From NCBI GenBank assembly GCA_035526585.1, contig DATLCC010000088.1, positions 1 to 33,437 on the forward strand: DNA of 33,437 nucleotides, read 5' to 3'. The translations under genes were made by a program, and so were the position numbers. The notes beneath the pieces were generated by a model. The model ran no database searches. It was not told the origin of the DNA and saw nothing but the letters and a program-made list of their open reading frames with translations. Every line of letters begins with the position of its first letter. Positions within the stretch are counted from its first letter, which is position 1. Shown here one piece after another: positions 6,990-13,626 of this stretch. Origin of the DNA: JAJPHT01 sp035526585 (GTDB lineage Archaea; Thermoplasmatota; SW-10-69-26; JACQPN01; JAJPHT01).

Positions 6990-8222
6990 ATGCCGAGACC
7001 GTGTGGAGGAAATCGTTATGAACGGCCTCGGAGTCGCTTCATCGTGCCCGCCAGCCAGCTGAACAATTACATCACCGCGAGCCAGGGCCGCGTGGCCTCC
7101 ACGAAGGATCTCACCCCCCAGGCGCTGGACGCTCTCCTGGCCAAGGTCAAGCCGCATCTCACGAAGGACAACACGTACGAGTGGGACGCCAACATCAACG
7201 GCATCATCGTCAAGCTCGTCACGAACTCGCTCCACCAGTACGAGTTCTGGAGCCAGAACTGGTGGCCGGGCCCGAACAACGACTCGGTCCTGCCCCACGG
7301 CAAGATCTACAGCGTGCACAACGTCCCCAACATGGAGACGCACGCCTACTACTGCCCCGACCGCCAGACCGCGGTCTTCGTGAACACCGAGTACTACGGC
7401 CAGTGCAAGAGCTGGGCGCTGGGGCTCGCGTGCCACATCCTCGAGCAGAAGTACCACACGCACTCGATCCATGGCGCGTGCGCCGAGATCGACGGCAAGG
7501 GCGTCGTCATCATCGCCCCGACCGGGACGGGCAAGACGACGCAGGTCAACAAGCTCTTCAAGCACGCGCGCGGCCGCGTCGTGGGCGACGACTGGATCTA
7601 CATCAAGCACCCCGAGAACATCGACAACATCGACTCGCCGATCCTGGAGGTCACGCAACCGGAGCGCTCCCTCTACGTGCGCACGGAGAACGCGAAGGAA
7701 GAGCAGTGGCTGCGCGCGATCTTCGACCGCTGCATGCTCGAGAACGTGATCACGGACGCGTCGAAGTGCGAGCACCAGCCCGGCGAGAAGTGCGCCATCA
7801 AGGACGAGGGCGACACGAAGTGCTACTGGGGCTTCGGCAACAGCCGCGCCCTCATCCCGCGCGAGTGGATGGCCGGCAAGGAGAAGGTCGGCGACAAGGC
7901 GAACCTCAAGCTCATCGTCCTCCTGCGCCGCGACAAGGAGTCGCCCGCCGAGGTCAGCGTGAACGCGGACGAAGCGATCAAGATCCTCAAGGAAGGAAAG
8001 ACGCTCATCCGCCCCGGCGCGGGCCCGCGCGAGAAGTGGGGCACGTACGGCTACGAGCCGTGGTACAACCCGTACCTTCTCGTGGCCGACCACGATCGCC
8101 AGGAGAAGTTCTTCCGCGACGAGATGCGCTCCGCCCGTGTGGTCATCCTCAACACGGGCGCGCCCGGTGAGAGCATCGAGCGCACGTACCAGCGCATCAT
8201 GGCGAACTTGGAAAAGGCCTGA
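6990..8222 (+). CDS. HPr-kinase/PEPCK-like P-loop protein
   Basis: 410 residues if started at ATG 6990; GTG 7044 is an alternative beginning MPASQLNNY. The centre has a Walker A loop APTGTGKTT (176-184) and, about 15 residues later, RVVGDDWIYI, the kinase-2-like GDD block. That arrangement is typical of the HPr kinase / phosphoenolpyruvate carboxykinase P-loop branch. The N-terminal half (NWWPGPNND, HAYYCPDRQ) and the Cys-containing insert (SKCEHQPGEKCAIKDEGDTKCYWGF) are unlike classical HprK. No HPr or PTS gene is nearby, so the substrate is unknown. A TATA-like ctctatgct at 6961-6969 is about 25 nt before 6990, fitting a leaderless start. The last five residues NLEKA and the stop come from a 56-bp palindromic repeat shared with the toxin gene ending at 9175. 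Confidence 0.75.
   Translation: MPRPCGGNRYERPRSRFIVPASQLNNYITASQGRVASTKDLTPQALDALLAKVKPHLTKDNTYEWDANINGIIVKLVTNSLHQYEFWSQNWWPGPNNDSVLPHGKIYSVHNVPNMETHAYYCPDRQTAVFVNTEYYGQCKSWALGLACHILEQKYHTHSIHGACAEIDGKGVVIIAPTGTGKTTQVNKLFKHARGRVVGDDWIYIKHPENIDNIDSPILEVTQPERSLYVRTENAKEEQWLRAIFDRCMLENVITDASKCEHQPGEKCAIKDEGDTKCYWGFGNSRALIPREWMAGKEKVGDKANLKLIVLLRRDKESPAEVSVNADEAIKILKEGKTLIRPGAGPREKWGTYGYEPWYNPYLLVADHDRQEKFFRDEMRSARVVILNTGAPGESIERTYQRIMANLEKA
7018..7062 (+). CDS. Possible 14-residue SD-led upstream ORF
   Basis: ATG 7018 has the best Shine-Dalgarno of the neighbourhood (ggagga at 7005-7010, 7-nt spacing) yet opens only MNGLGVASSCPPAS before TGA 7060-7062. It lies out of frame with, and inside, the HprK-like gene. 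Its stop lies 14 nt after the in-frame GTG 7044. It may be a regulatory leader peptide feeding reinitiation, or a sign that a 1-nt error displaced the true start. Confidence 0.3.
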   Translation: MNGLGVASSCPPAS

Positions 8223-8259
8223 GGGCCTTTTCCAAGTCATAGAGGGCGCTTCGCGCCCG
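8204..8259 (+). repeat. Palindromic direct repeat, copy A
   Basis: 56 bp matching 9157-9212 at 53 positions. It contains a 14-bp stem (8206-8219 / 8224-8237) whose 4-nt loop tgag holds the stop codon of the HprK-like gene, then a second hairpin gggcgc/gcgccc at 8244-8258. The coding part supplies the C-terminal NLEKA. Confidence 0.9.
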
Positions 8260-8267
8260 CTTTTTTT
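8244..8267 (+). terminator. Hairpin plus T7 run
   Basis: A 6-bp GC stem (gggcgc/gcgccc, loop ttc) followed by seven T (8261-8267) just after the HprK-like stop. T-runs are the archaeal termination signal. Confidence 0.7.
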
Positions 8268-8313
8268 CCACTCTCCCGTGCCAGCATGAGCACACGCGTC
8301 GAAACGCCCCAAA

Positions 8314-8348
8314 CATTCATTACAAATCATGACAATGCATGCGTCATG
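8314..8348 (+). promoter_or_regulatory. TATA-like box and start-overlapping operator of TA operon 1
   Basis: An AT-rich stretch (cattcattacaaatc, about 8313-8327) lies about 25 nt before ATG 8346, as for a leaderless archaeal promoter. Inverted repeat catgac-N9-gtcatg at 8328-8348 includes the start codon itself, with atgcat in the spacer. Autorepression by the antitoxin is the natural reading. Confidence 0.6.
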
Positions 8349-8672
8349 GAGAACCTCCAGGTCCGCCTGCCGGACGAAGACGTGGCCGCGCTCGATGCGC
8401 TCGCCGTTCTCCTGCACTCCTCGCGCTCGGAAGCGGCGCGCCGCGCGCTCGATGAAGGGCTTCGATCCCTGCGCGCCTCCTTCGCGCTCGAACGGTTCGC
8501 GTCGGGAGAGTTCTCCCTCGCTCGCGCCGCGGAGTTCGCGGGTGTGAGCCTCGACCAGATGGCCCGACGCGCGCGCGATCAAGGTCTCGCCTACATCCGC
8601 TATGAACCGGCGGAAGCCGCCGACGACGCCCGGACCGCCGCGAAGGCCCTCCGAGGTCGAAGGGACCGATGA
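8346..8672 (+). CDS. UPF0175-family antitoxin
   Basis: 108 residues. The N-terminal half (MENLQVRLPDEDVAALDAL...RSEAARRALDEGL) looks like a ribbon-helix-helix DNA-binding segment. The second half (FSLARAAEFAGVSLDQMARRARDQGL) has the helix-turn-helix of UPF0175 antitoxins. The start at 8346 is chosen over ATG 8286 because the TATA-like box and operator directly precede it and residues before it look random. It overlaps the downstream PIN toxin by 4 nt (ATGA), so translation is coupled. Expected role: bind and silence the toxin at 8669 and repress the operon through the 8328-8348 repeat. Confidence 0.87.
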   Translation: MENLQVRLPDEDVAALDALAVLLHSSRSEAARRALDEGLRSLRASFALERFASGEFSLARAAEFAGVSLDQMARRARDQGLAYIRYEPAEAADDARTAAKALRGRRDR

Positions 8673-9175
8673 TGCGCGTCCTTGCAGACGCTTCGAGCCT
8701 CATCGCGCTCGCGCAGTGCGGCGAGCTTGATGTGTTGCGCGCCCTCGTCGCCGACATCCACGTCACGAGCCTCGTCTTCGCCGAAGCGGCGCACCCGTCG
8801 TTCCCCGAACACGAGGCGCTCCTTGCCGCACGAGACGCGGGATGGCTCAAGCTCATTCCTCACCAAGGCAAGCCGGAGAAGCTCGGCCGCTACGGGGTCG
8901 ACATCGGCGAGGCGAGTCTCATGCTGGCGGCCGACCCCAACGACCCGTTGATCCTGGACGATCGCAACGCGCGTCGCCTTGCCGAAGCGCGTGGGTTGCA
9001 GCGGATCGGGCTCCTCGGCCTCCTTGTTGCCGGCGCGGAGGAGGGGATCATTCCGCCGGAGCGTGCTGAAGAGGTCATCCGAAAGCTGGCGGGCGGATCG
9101 TTCCGCATGAGCGTGGACCTTTACCAATGGGCGATGCGAAGGATCCACGATGCGAAGAACTTGGAAAAGGCCTGA
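8669..9175 (+). CDS. PIN-domain toxin (DUF3368 family)
   Basis: 168 residues. PIN nuclease acidic residues are in place: Asp7 (LADASSLIAL), Glu39 (LVFAEAA), Glu81 (DIGEASL) and Asp97/98 (LILDDRNARRLA). The GEAS / DD-x-AR pattern is that of DUF3368 toxins, the usual partners of UPF0175 antitoxins. Expected activity is Mg-dependent RNA cleavage in the cytoplasm. The C-terminal tail beyond about residue 155 ends NLEKA, encoded by repeat copy B, identical to the end of the unrelated HprK-like protein; the native tail may therefore have been replaced. It overlaps the antitoxin by 4 nt. Confidence 0.9.
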   Translation: MMRVLADASSLIALAQCGELDVLRALVADIHVTSLVFAEAAHPSFPEHEALLAARDAGWLKLIPHQGKPEKLGRYGVDIGEASLMLAADPNDPLILDDRNARRLAEARGLQRIGLLGLLVAGAEEGIIPPERAEEVIRKLAGGSFRMSVDLYQWAMRRIHDAKNLEKA

Positions 9176-9212
9176 GGGCCTTTTCCAAGTTTTAGAAGGC
9201 GCTTCGCGCCCG
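9157..9212 (+). repeat. Palindromic direct repeat, copy B
   Basis: The first 34 nt (9157-9190) are identical to 8204-8237. The whole 56 nt differs at three positions. The stop codon of the PIN toxin (9173-9175) sits in the loop of the long stem. The second hairpin (ggcgc/gcgcc, 9198-9210) is followed by a T/C-rich run (9214-9227), a likely terminator. Confidence 0.9.
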
Positions 9213-9263
9213 GCTTCTTCTTTTCCCTCGCCCGCAGCGAGCGCAGGGACGCTTGCGGCGAAA

Positions 9264-9303
9264 CACTTATCAGCATCGCCACTGACATCACTCCTGATGT
9301 CAG
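9264..9303 (+). promoter_or_regulatory. TATA-like box and start-overlapping operator of TA operon 2
   Basis: A cttatc box (about 9266-9271) lies near -28 from ATG 9297. A perfect 9-bp inverted repeat, ctgacatca-N4-tgatgtcag (9282-9303), contains the start codon. It parallels the arrangement at TA operon 1, with the shared half-site core TGAC...GTCA. Confidence 0.62.
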
Positions 9304-9560
9304 AGTCAACAGCGGCCACGAAGGCTATCACCCTTCGCGTCCGCACCGACATCCTCGCGGCCTTGGAGGCCGCCGGGATCGCGCCCGGCGACGTCGCGCG
9401 AGCGGCGCTTGAGCGGGAGGCCGTCCGCGCGAAACAGCTCGCCACCATCCGCAAGATCCAGGCGCGCGCCGGAAAGGACAAGTTCGCGCTCGGTTTCGAC
9501 GCGACCGAGTTCATTCGCAAGGACCGGGACACGGATCATGGTCGAGACCTTCGTCCTTGA
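9297..9560 (+). CDS. VapB-like antitoxin
   Basis: 87 residues. The N-terminus (ITLRVRTDILAALEAAGIAPGDVARAALEREAVRAKQ) resembles a ribbon-helix-helix/CcdA-like DNA-binding domain. The basic-acidic C-terminal part (KDKFALGFDATEFIRKDRDTDH) would be the toxin-wrapping tail. ATG 9297 follows the TATA-like box and sits inside the operator repeat. It overlaps the toxin gene by 23 nt. The module follows the UPF0175/DUF3368 pair directly but belongs to another antitoxin type. Confidence 0.8.
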   Translation: MSESTAATKAITLRVRTDILAALEAAGIAPGDVARAALEREAVRAKQLATIRKIQARAGKDKFALGFDATEFIRKDRDTDHGRDLRP

Positions 9561-9960
9561 TGCGAGCGTCGGCGTGGCGCTCGTGACGGCAAGCGAGGTC
9601 ACGCACACCGCCGCCACCGAGCGCTACGCGGCGCTCCTCTCGGGCGGCGCGAGCTTTCTCACGACGCCTTTCTACACGTTCGAGGTCGGGAACGCCCTGA
9701 CGCGGGCCAAGCCCAAGGACCTCGTTCGCGAGCGTTTCGACGAGGCCAGGGCGCTCGCTGTCCCCGCCGAACTCACGCAGCCCACGCTTCATCGAGCGCT
9801 TGCGATCGCGATCGAAGGCAAGTTATCCTTCTACGATGCGGCCTACGTCGCCCTTGCCGAAGAGACTGGGAGCACTCTCTGGACCGAAGACAAGGAGATC
9901 CTCAAGCGCTTTCCGCGCCACAGCGCGAGCACGGCGGAGCTGACGCGCAAGCGCGGCTGA
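9538..9960 (+). CDS. VapC-like PIN-domain toxin
   Basis: 140 residues of a classic VapC PIN domain: Asp8 (VLDASVGVAL), Glu49 (YTFEVGNAL), Asp100 (LSFYDAAYVALAEE) and Asp118 (LWTEDKEIL) form the acidic metal site, with normal family length. Predicted site-specific ribonuclease, inhibited by the overlapping antitoxin. The stop is followed within 31 bp by the convergent end of a secreted-protein gene. Confidence 0.9.
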   Translation: MVETFVLDASVGVALVTASEVTHTAATERYAALLSGGASFLTTPFYTFEVGNALTRAKPKDLVRERFDEARALAVPAELTQPTLHRALAIAIEGKLSFYDAAYVALAEETGSTLWTEDKEILKRFPRHSASTAELTRKRG

Positions 9961-9990
9961 TCGCGACTCGGCGTGCCGACTGGCCCGACC

Positions 9991-10596
9991 TCACAACGTC
10001 TGGTACGGGTAGGGCAGCGGCCCGCCGCGGAAGCGCTCGCCGCACTCGGGGTGCGGCTCGATGGGCCCGCGCTCGCCCGAGCACGGCGTCTCGCCGGGGA
10101 AGAAGAAGCTCACGGTGATCGTGCCCATCGTGCCGGCCGTCGCGTGCGCGGCGCCGACGTCCGCCGCATCGACGGCCGCGGTGCGGATGAAGACCAGGAG
10201 GATCGCGCCGCCGCTCGTGATGGACGCGAGCGAGCCCGTGCCCTGCCACGCATCGTCGGGGGACGTGCAGCCGACGCACCCGTCGCCGTCGCGGTCGAAG
10301 CCGGCGAAGATGCCGACGTCGGAGCCCGTGATATCATCGACGACCGTCACGCGCACCTCGCTGCCGGGCGGGATCGGAGGGATCCGGAAGCAGCTCCCGC
10401 CCTCGCCCTCGCCCAGCGGCACCGAGCCGCTGCAGTCGACGAAGCCCCACGCGTTGTTGCCGCCAGCGGGCGCTTCGGCCTGGACCGTGCCCGAAAGATA
10501 GCGGGCCGTCTGCGTCGGAGGGCCGGTGGCGCTCGCAAGGGGGCCCGCGGCGACGAGGAGCGCCGCGAGGAACACGCTGAGGGTACGAAGGGACAA
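9991..10596 (-). CDS. Secreted protein with Asp-rich loop, unknown function
   Basis: 201 residues from TTG 10594-10596, which has GGAGG 9 nt upstream and opens a signal peptide (SLRTLSVFLAALLVAAGPLASA). The mature part has a beta-rich feel, a Cys pair around GSCF, and GFDRDGDGCVGC resembling a calcium-binding DxDGDG loop flanked by Cys. It ends with Cys-containing GETPCSGERG and ECGERF. No family recognised beyond a likeness to archaeal secreted beta-sandwich proteins (pre-peptidase C-terminal type folds are possible). The ATG at 10638 is the alternative start but lacks the SD. Confidence 0.68.
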   Translation of the reverse strand: MSLRTLSVFLAALLVAAGPLASATGPPTQTARYLSGTVQAEAPAGGNNAWGFVDCSGSVPLGEGEGGSCFRIPPIPPGSEVRVTVVDDITGSDVGIFAGFDRDGDGCVGCTSPDDAWQGTGSLASITSGGAILLVFIRTAAVDAADVGAAHATAGTMGTITVSFFFPGETPCSGERGPIEPHPECGERFRGGPLPYPYQTL

Positions 10597-10634
10597 CTGG
10601 ATGATCCTCCCGGGTGGACAAAGCCGCGAGCCCG

Positions 10635-11081
10635 TCATCGACCTTCTCGTGCCGCCGTATGCGTTTCCCGCAACGTCGAGCGCTCCGCATGCTCCTGGCT
10701 CGACGGGCTGCGGTCCGTCCTCGGCTGCACGCGTTCCGCGTGGGCGACGAACGCGCGCACGACGAGCCCGCGCGCGTCGAGCTGGAACGTCTCCGCGACA
10801 AGCTTCCCTCCGCTGCGATCGTAGAGCAACGTGACGCCATGCGCGCCCACGTAGAGCCGGGTGCGCTCGTAGCGCAGGCCCGGGCCGGCGGAGGCGAGCG
10901 CCTTCGCGAAGTACGCGCGCAGGGCCTCCTTGCCGCGCACGACACCCGAGGGCTCGCCCAACAGGCGCGCGACGGTGGGCGAGCTGTGCTCGACGTCCTC
11001 AGCGTAGTGCCCCATGATCGCCTCCAGATCCTGCGCGTTGAACGCAGCGAGCCAGCTCGTCGCGAAGGCGTCCGGGTCCAT
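10635..11081 (-). CDS. SnoaL/NTF2-like protein
   Basis: 148 residues. The N-terminal FATSWLAAFNAQDLEAIMGHYAEDVEHSSP with a later GKEALRAYFAKAL is the recurrent SnoaL-like polyketide-cyclase/NTF2 pattern. It is followed by strands LRYERTRLYVGAHGVTLLYDR and AETFQLDARGLVVRAFVAH. Such cone-shaped folds bind small hydrophobic ligands as isomerases or cyclases; no substrate is evident. A TATA-like accaaagcctttg (about 11107-11119) lies near -32. The last 25 residues (PRTDRSPSSQEHAERS...) are outside the fold. Confidence 0.83.
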   Translation of the reverse strand: MDPDAFATSWLAAFNAQDLEAIMGHYAEDVEHSSPTVARLLGEPSGVVRGKEALRAYFAKALASAGPGLRYERTRLYVGAHGVTLLYDRSGGKLVAETFQLDARGLVVRAFVAHAERVQPRTDRSPSSQEHAERSTLRETHTAAREGR

Positions 11082-11302
11082 CGGCCACCCCAGCTCCCGG
11101 CGGACGCAAAGGCTTTGGTGATGCGAACGGCTCGACGTAGGCTCCCCTGATTTGGTTCGCGCGCCGACTTACGCACATGGAGCGCGCATACAGACGGGGA
11201 GCGACACTTTCCTCCGGCGTCCTTCGGGTCTCCGCCTTCCGTCGTTCGTAACCGTTTGGTCACAGCGGCGGCTCTTTCCGTCGGGACGGGCGTCCCGTCT
11301 GC

Positions 11303-11956
11303 GTGGACGCGACGCGCCGCCAACGCACGCTCCGCGCCATCGCGCTCATGGGGATCGGCACCGCGGCCGGGCTTGTCGCGAGCCTGGATCCCCTGCGGGC
11401 CCTGCGGACGCCCGCGTTCCTGCTGATGACCCTCGGGATGGCGGCGTGGACCGTCGTGGAGAATCTCGCGCTCCGGCAGGACGAGCCGCAGGACTACCAT
11501 GGCAAGCGCAACACGCGCCTGCTGCAGGCCGGGGTCATGATCGGGATCCTCGTGGGCGTCCTCGACCTGTTCCACCTTCCGCCCGCACACCCGTCCTGGC
11601 TCACGGCATCAGGGTTCGCCATCCTGCTCGCGGGCGGCGCCATCCGCGTCCTGGCGATCCGCACGCTCGCGCAGCACTTTCGCTACGAGCTGCGCGTCGA
11701 GGAAGGCCAGCGACTCGTGCGCACAGGCCTGTACGCACGCGTACGCCACCCGAGCTATCTGGGCCTCCTCCTCATCGCCGTCGGCGCGCCGCTCACGCTC
11801 GCGAGCTGGATCGGCGCGCTCGTAAGCCTCGCGATCCTGCTGCCCCTGATCGCGCTGCGCATCCGCGACGAGGAGCGCGTCCTGGAGGAAGGCTTCGGCG
11901 CGGAATATGATCGCTATCGCGGCGAGTCGTGGCGACTCCTGCCGTACGTCTACTGA
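11303..11956 (+). CDS. Isoprenylcysteine methyltransferase-like (ICMT/PEMT) membrane protein
   Basis: 217 residues, about five membrane segments. The C-terminal half carries the family signature RTGLYARVRHPSYLGLLLIAVG followed by EERVLEEGFGAEYDRYR, the SAM-binding region of ICMT/phospholipid methyltransferases. The target is unknown; prokaryotic members often act on lipids or quinones. The GTG at 11303 is preceded by a 6-bp hairpin cgggac/gtcccg (11282-11297). It converges with the membrane protein ending at 11966. Confidence 0.87.
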   Translation: MDATRRQRTLRAIALMGIGTAAGLVASLDPLRALRTPAFLLMTLGMAAWTVVENLALRQDEPQDYHGKRNTRLLQAGVMIGILVGVLDLFHLPPAHPSWLTASGFAILLAGGAIRVLAIRTLAQHFRYELRVEEGQRLVRTGLYARVRHPSYLGLLLIAVGAPLTLASWIGALVSLAILLPLIALRIRDEERVLEEGFGAEYDRYRGESWRLLPYVY

Positions 11957-11965
11957 CGGCATTCG

Positions 11966-12829
11966 CTACGCAGCTCGCAGCCGGCCGCCGCTGCCGCCAG
12001 GGCCAGCCTTCGGCGCGGCGGGCTTCCCATGCGCGGAGGCGTGCCTCCCTTCCTGCGGCAGCGCGGGCCCGACGCCCTGTCTCGATCCTGGCTTTCCGCC
12101 GCTCCCTTCGTCGAGCGCGAGGAAGTCGTGCGAGCGGTCGCGCGGGCCGTGCTCGTGGAAGCGCGTGCGGGAGAACAAGGGCGCGCCGCCGTGCTCGTGC
12201 TCGACGTCGCGCAGCATCGCGCGCTTGCTGAGGTGGCGCTTGTGCTCCATCTTGTGGGCGAGGCGGTTGATGCCGGGGAAGAGGGCGCGCAGGCCGCGCA
12301 TCGCCGCCTCGGAGAGGATGAAGAGCGCGAAGTACTGGACGAGGACCGGCATCATGAGCGCGGCCTCCTCGAGGCGGCCCAGCGTGCCAGTGAGCGTCAG
12401 GTGGCCGGGGTCCACGAGGACGACGCCGAGGAGACCGAGCGGGAGGAGCTTCGCGAGATCGTTGGACATGCCTTCGGACACGTGCGCCGTGACGCGCACG
12501 CCCATGACGGCCGCCATGGAGAGGAGCAGGATGTCGGAGGTCGCGCGCTCGGGCTTCGCCATGACGAAGAGCGAGGCGGCGAGGACGGCGAAGTAGCAGA
12601 AGCTCAGGATCGGGAACGTGAGGATCGTCTCGCCCGCGTGGAGGGCGCGCCCCCACCATCCCTTGCCGCTCGCCGTGTGGAGCGGATCGCGCCGGGAGAT
12701 CGCCTGGTAGAACGTGAACACGAGCGCCGTGTACACGGCGATGCCGATGCCGTAGATGAGGAGCGTCTGCAGGTCCGGGTGGAAGCCCTCCCAGACCGCA
12801 AAGCGGTCCACCCAGTCGCTCAAGACCAT
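11966..12829 (-). CDS. Five-TM membrane protein, tandem paralog 1
   Basis: 287 residues. The N-terminal ~180 hold about five transmembrane segments (near 20-42, 68-90, 98-115, 124-140, 158-180). A soluble basic, His/Gly-rich tail of about 100 residues follows. It shares with its neighbour at 12876-13580 the blocks VWxG, LVFTFYQ, WWGRA, FPxxSFxYFAVLA and SxxLAKLLPLxLLGVxxVDP, so the two arose by duplication. I know no family with these motifs. A promoter-like 12-mer at 12851-12862 is repeated before the paralog at the same spacing. It lies 46 bp downstream of the paralog. Confidence 0.75.
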   Translation of the reverse strand: MVLSDWVDRFAVWEGFHPDLQTLLIYGIGIAVYTALVFTFYQAISRRDPLHTASGKGWWGRALHAGETILTFPILSFCYFAVLAASLFVMAKPERATSDILLLSMAAVMGVRVTAHVSEGMSNDLAKLLPLGLLGVVLVDPGHLTLTGTLGRLEEAALMMPVLVQYFALFILSEAAMRGLRALFPGINRLAHKMEHKRHLSKRAMLRDVEHEHGGAPLFSRTRFHEHGPRDRSHDFLALDEGSGGKPGSRQGVGPALPQEGRHASAHGKPAAPKAGPGGSGGRLRAA

Positions 12830-12850
12830 ACGTGCGAGGATGGCCGTAGG

Positions 12851-12862
12851 CTACTTGAACTG
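12851..12862 (-). promoter_or_regulatory. Conserved promoter element before paralog 1
   Basis: Minus-strand cagttcaagtag lies 22 nt from the ATG at 12829. It matches cagttgaagtag at 13603-13614, 23 nt before the paralog start. Placed where an archaeal TATA box would be for a leaderless message. Confidence 0.5.
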
Positions 12863-12875
12863 TGCGAACTCGAAC

Positions 12876-13580
12876 TCAGCGCGCGGGCTTCCCCGGCGCG
12901 ACGATCTCGAGCGTCGTCGTGGGCCCTCCATCGTGGATGGTGTCCAGCGCTTCGCCCGGGGAGGCCACGGGAACGGGCGCGCGCTTCGGCCGGCGCCCGA
13001 GCGCTGCGCCCATCCTGCGCGCGCCGTATCGGACGAGGCGCAGCCCCGTCTCGACGACGAGGAACAGCAGGAAGAAGCGCCCCAGGATCGGGAGGAGGCC
13101 GGGGATCTCCTGATAGCGCGCCCAGACGGCCGTCCACGTGCTGTACTGGGGGTCGACGACGAGCACGCCCAGGAGGGAGAGCGGCAGGAGCTTGGCCAGG
13201 TCGGCCGAGGCGATCTCGGAGAGGAACGAGGTGAGCCGCACGCTGCCCACGACGGCCATGGAGAGGAGGAAGATCTGGTACGTGCTCTGCGACTTCGCGA
13301 GGAAGAACAGGACGCCCGCGAGGACGGCGAAGTAGAGGAAGCTCATCACGGGAAAGACGAACGTGTCCTCGATCGCGTGCACCGCGCGCCCCCACCAGCG
13401 GCCGGCGCCCCATCGCGTGTGGAACGCATCGCGCAGCGAGAGGTTCTGGTAGAAGGTGAAGACGAGGATCGTGTAGAGCGCGATCCCCACGATGAGGATC
13501 GTGAGCGACGTGAGCTCCGCCTCGTAGCCGCGCCAGACCGCGATCCTGTCCAGGGCCATCGAGGCCCATGCCGGCATCAT
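12876..13580 (-). CDS. Five-TM membrane protein, tandem paralog 2
   Basis: 234 residues, paralogous to 11966-12829 over its full membrane part: WRGYEAELTS, ALYTILVFTFYQNL, WWGRAVHAIEDTFVFPVMSFLYFAVLAG, LSEIASADLAKLLPLSLLGVLVVDP. The C-terminal tail is shorter and unrelated to that of paralog 1. The conserved Ser-Glu-x3-(S/A)-x-Asp-Leu-Ala-Lys stretch inside the membrane region may be functional. ATG 13578-13580 or the next ATG are equivalent starts. It is divergent from a small membrane protein at 13627. Confidence 0.75.
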   Translation of the reverse strand: MMPAWASMALDRIAVWRGYEAELTSLTILIVGIALYTILVFTFYQNLSLRDAFHTRWGAGRWWGRAVHAIEDTFVFPVMSFLYFAVLAGVLFFLAKSQSTYQIFLLSMAVVGSVRLTSFLSEIASADLAKLLPLSLLGVLVVDPQYSTWTAVWARYQEIPGLLPILGRFFLLFLVVETGLRLVRYGARRMGAALGRRPKRAPVPVASPGEALDTIHDGGPTTTLEIVAPGKPAR

Positions 13581-13602
13581 GGCCGCTTCAGGTCGTGCGA
13601 CC

Positions 13603-13614
13603 CTACTTCAACTG
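13603..13614 (-). promoter_or_regulatory. Conserved promoter element before paralog 2
   Basis: Matches the 12851-12862 element at 11 of 12 positions and at the same distance from the start. Being roughly symmetrical, it may also serve the divergent gene at 13627. Confidence 0.5.
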
Positions 13615-13626
13615 CGCGATGTTGAA

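Noticed and set aside
8204..9212. Insertion sequence explanation for the direct repeats
   Set aside because: No transposase, and repeats are far longer than target-site duplications; the module between contains only TA genes.
12029..13234. Long plus-strand frame opposite the membrane paralogs
   Set aside because: Charged repeats of Glu/Arg/Asp mirror the Leu/Val codons of the membrane genes.
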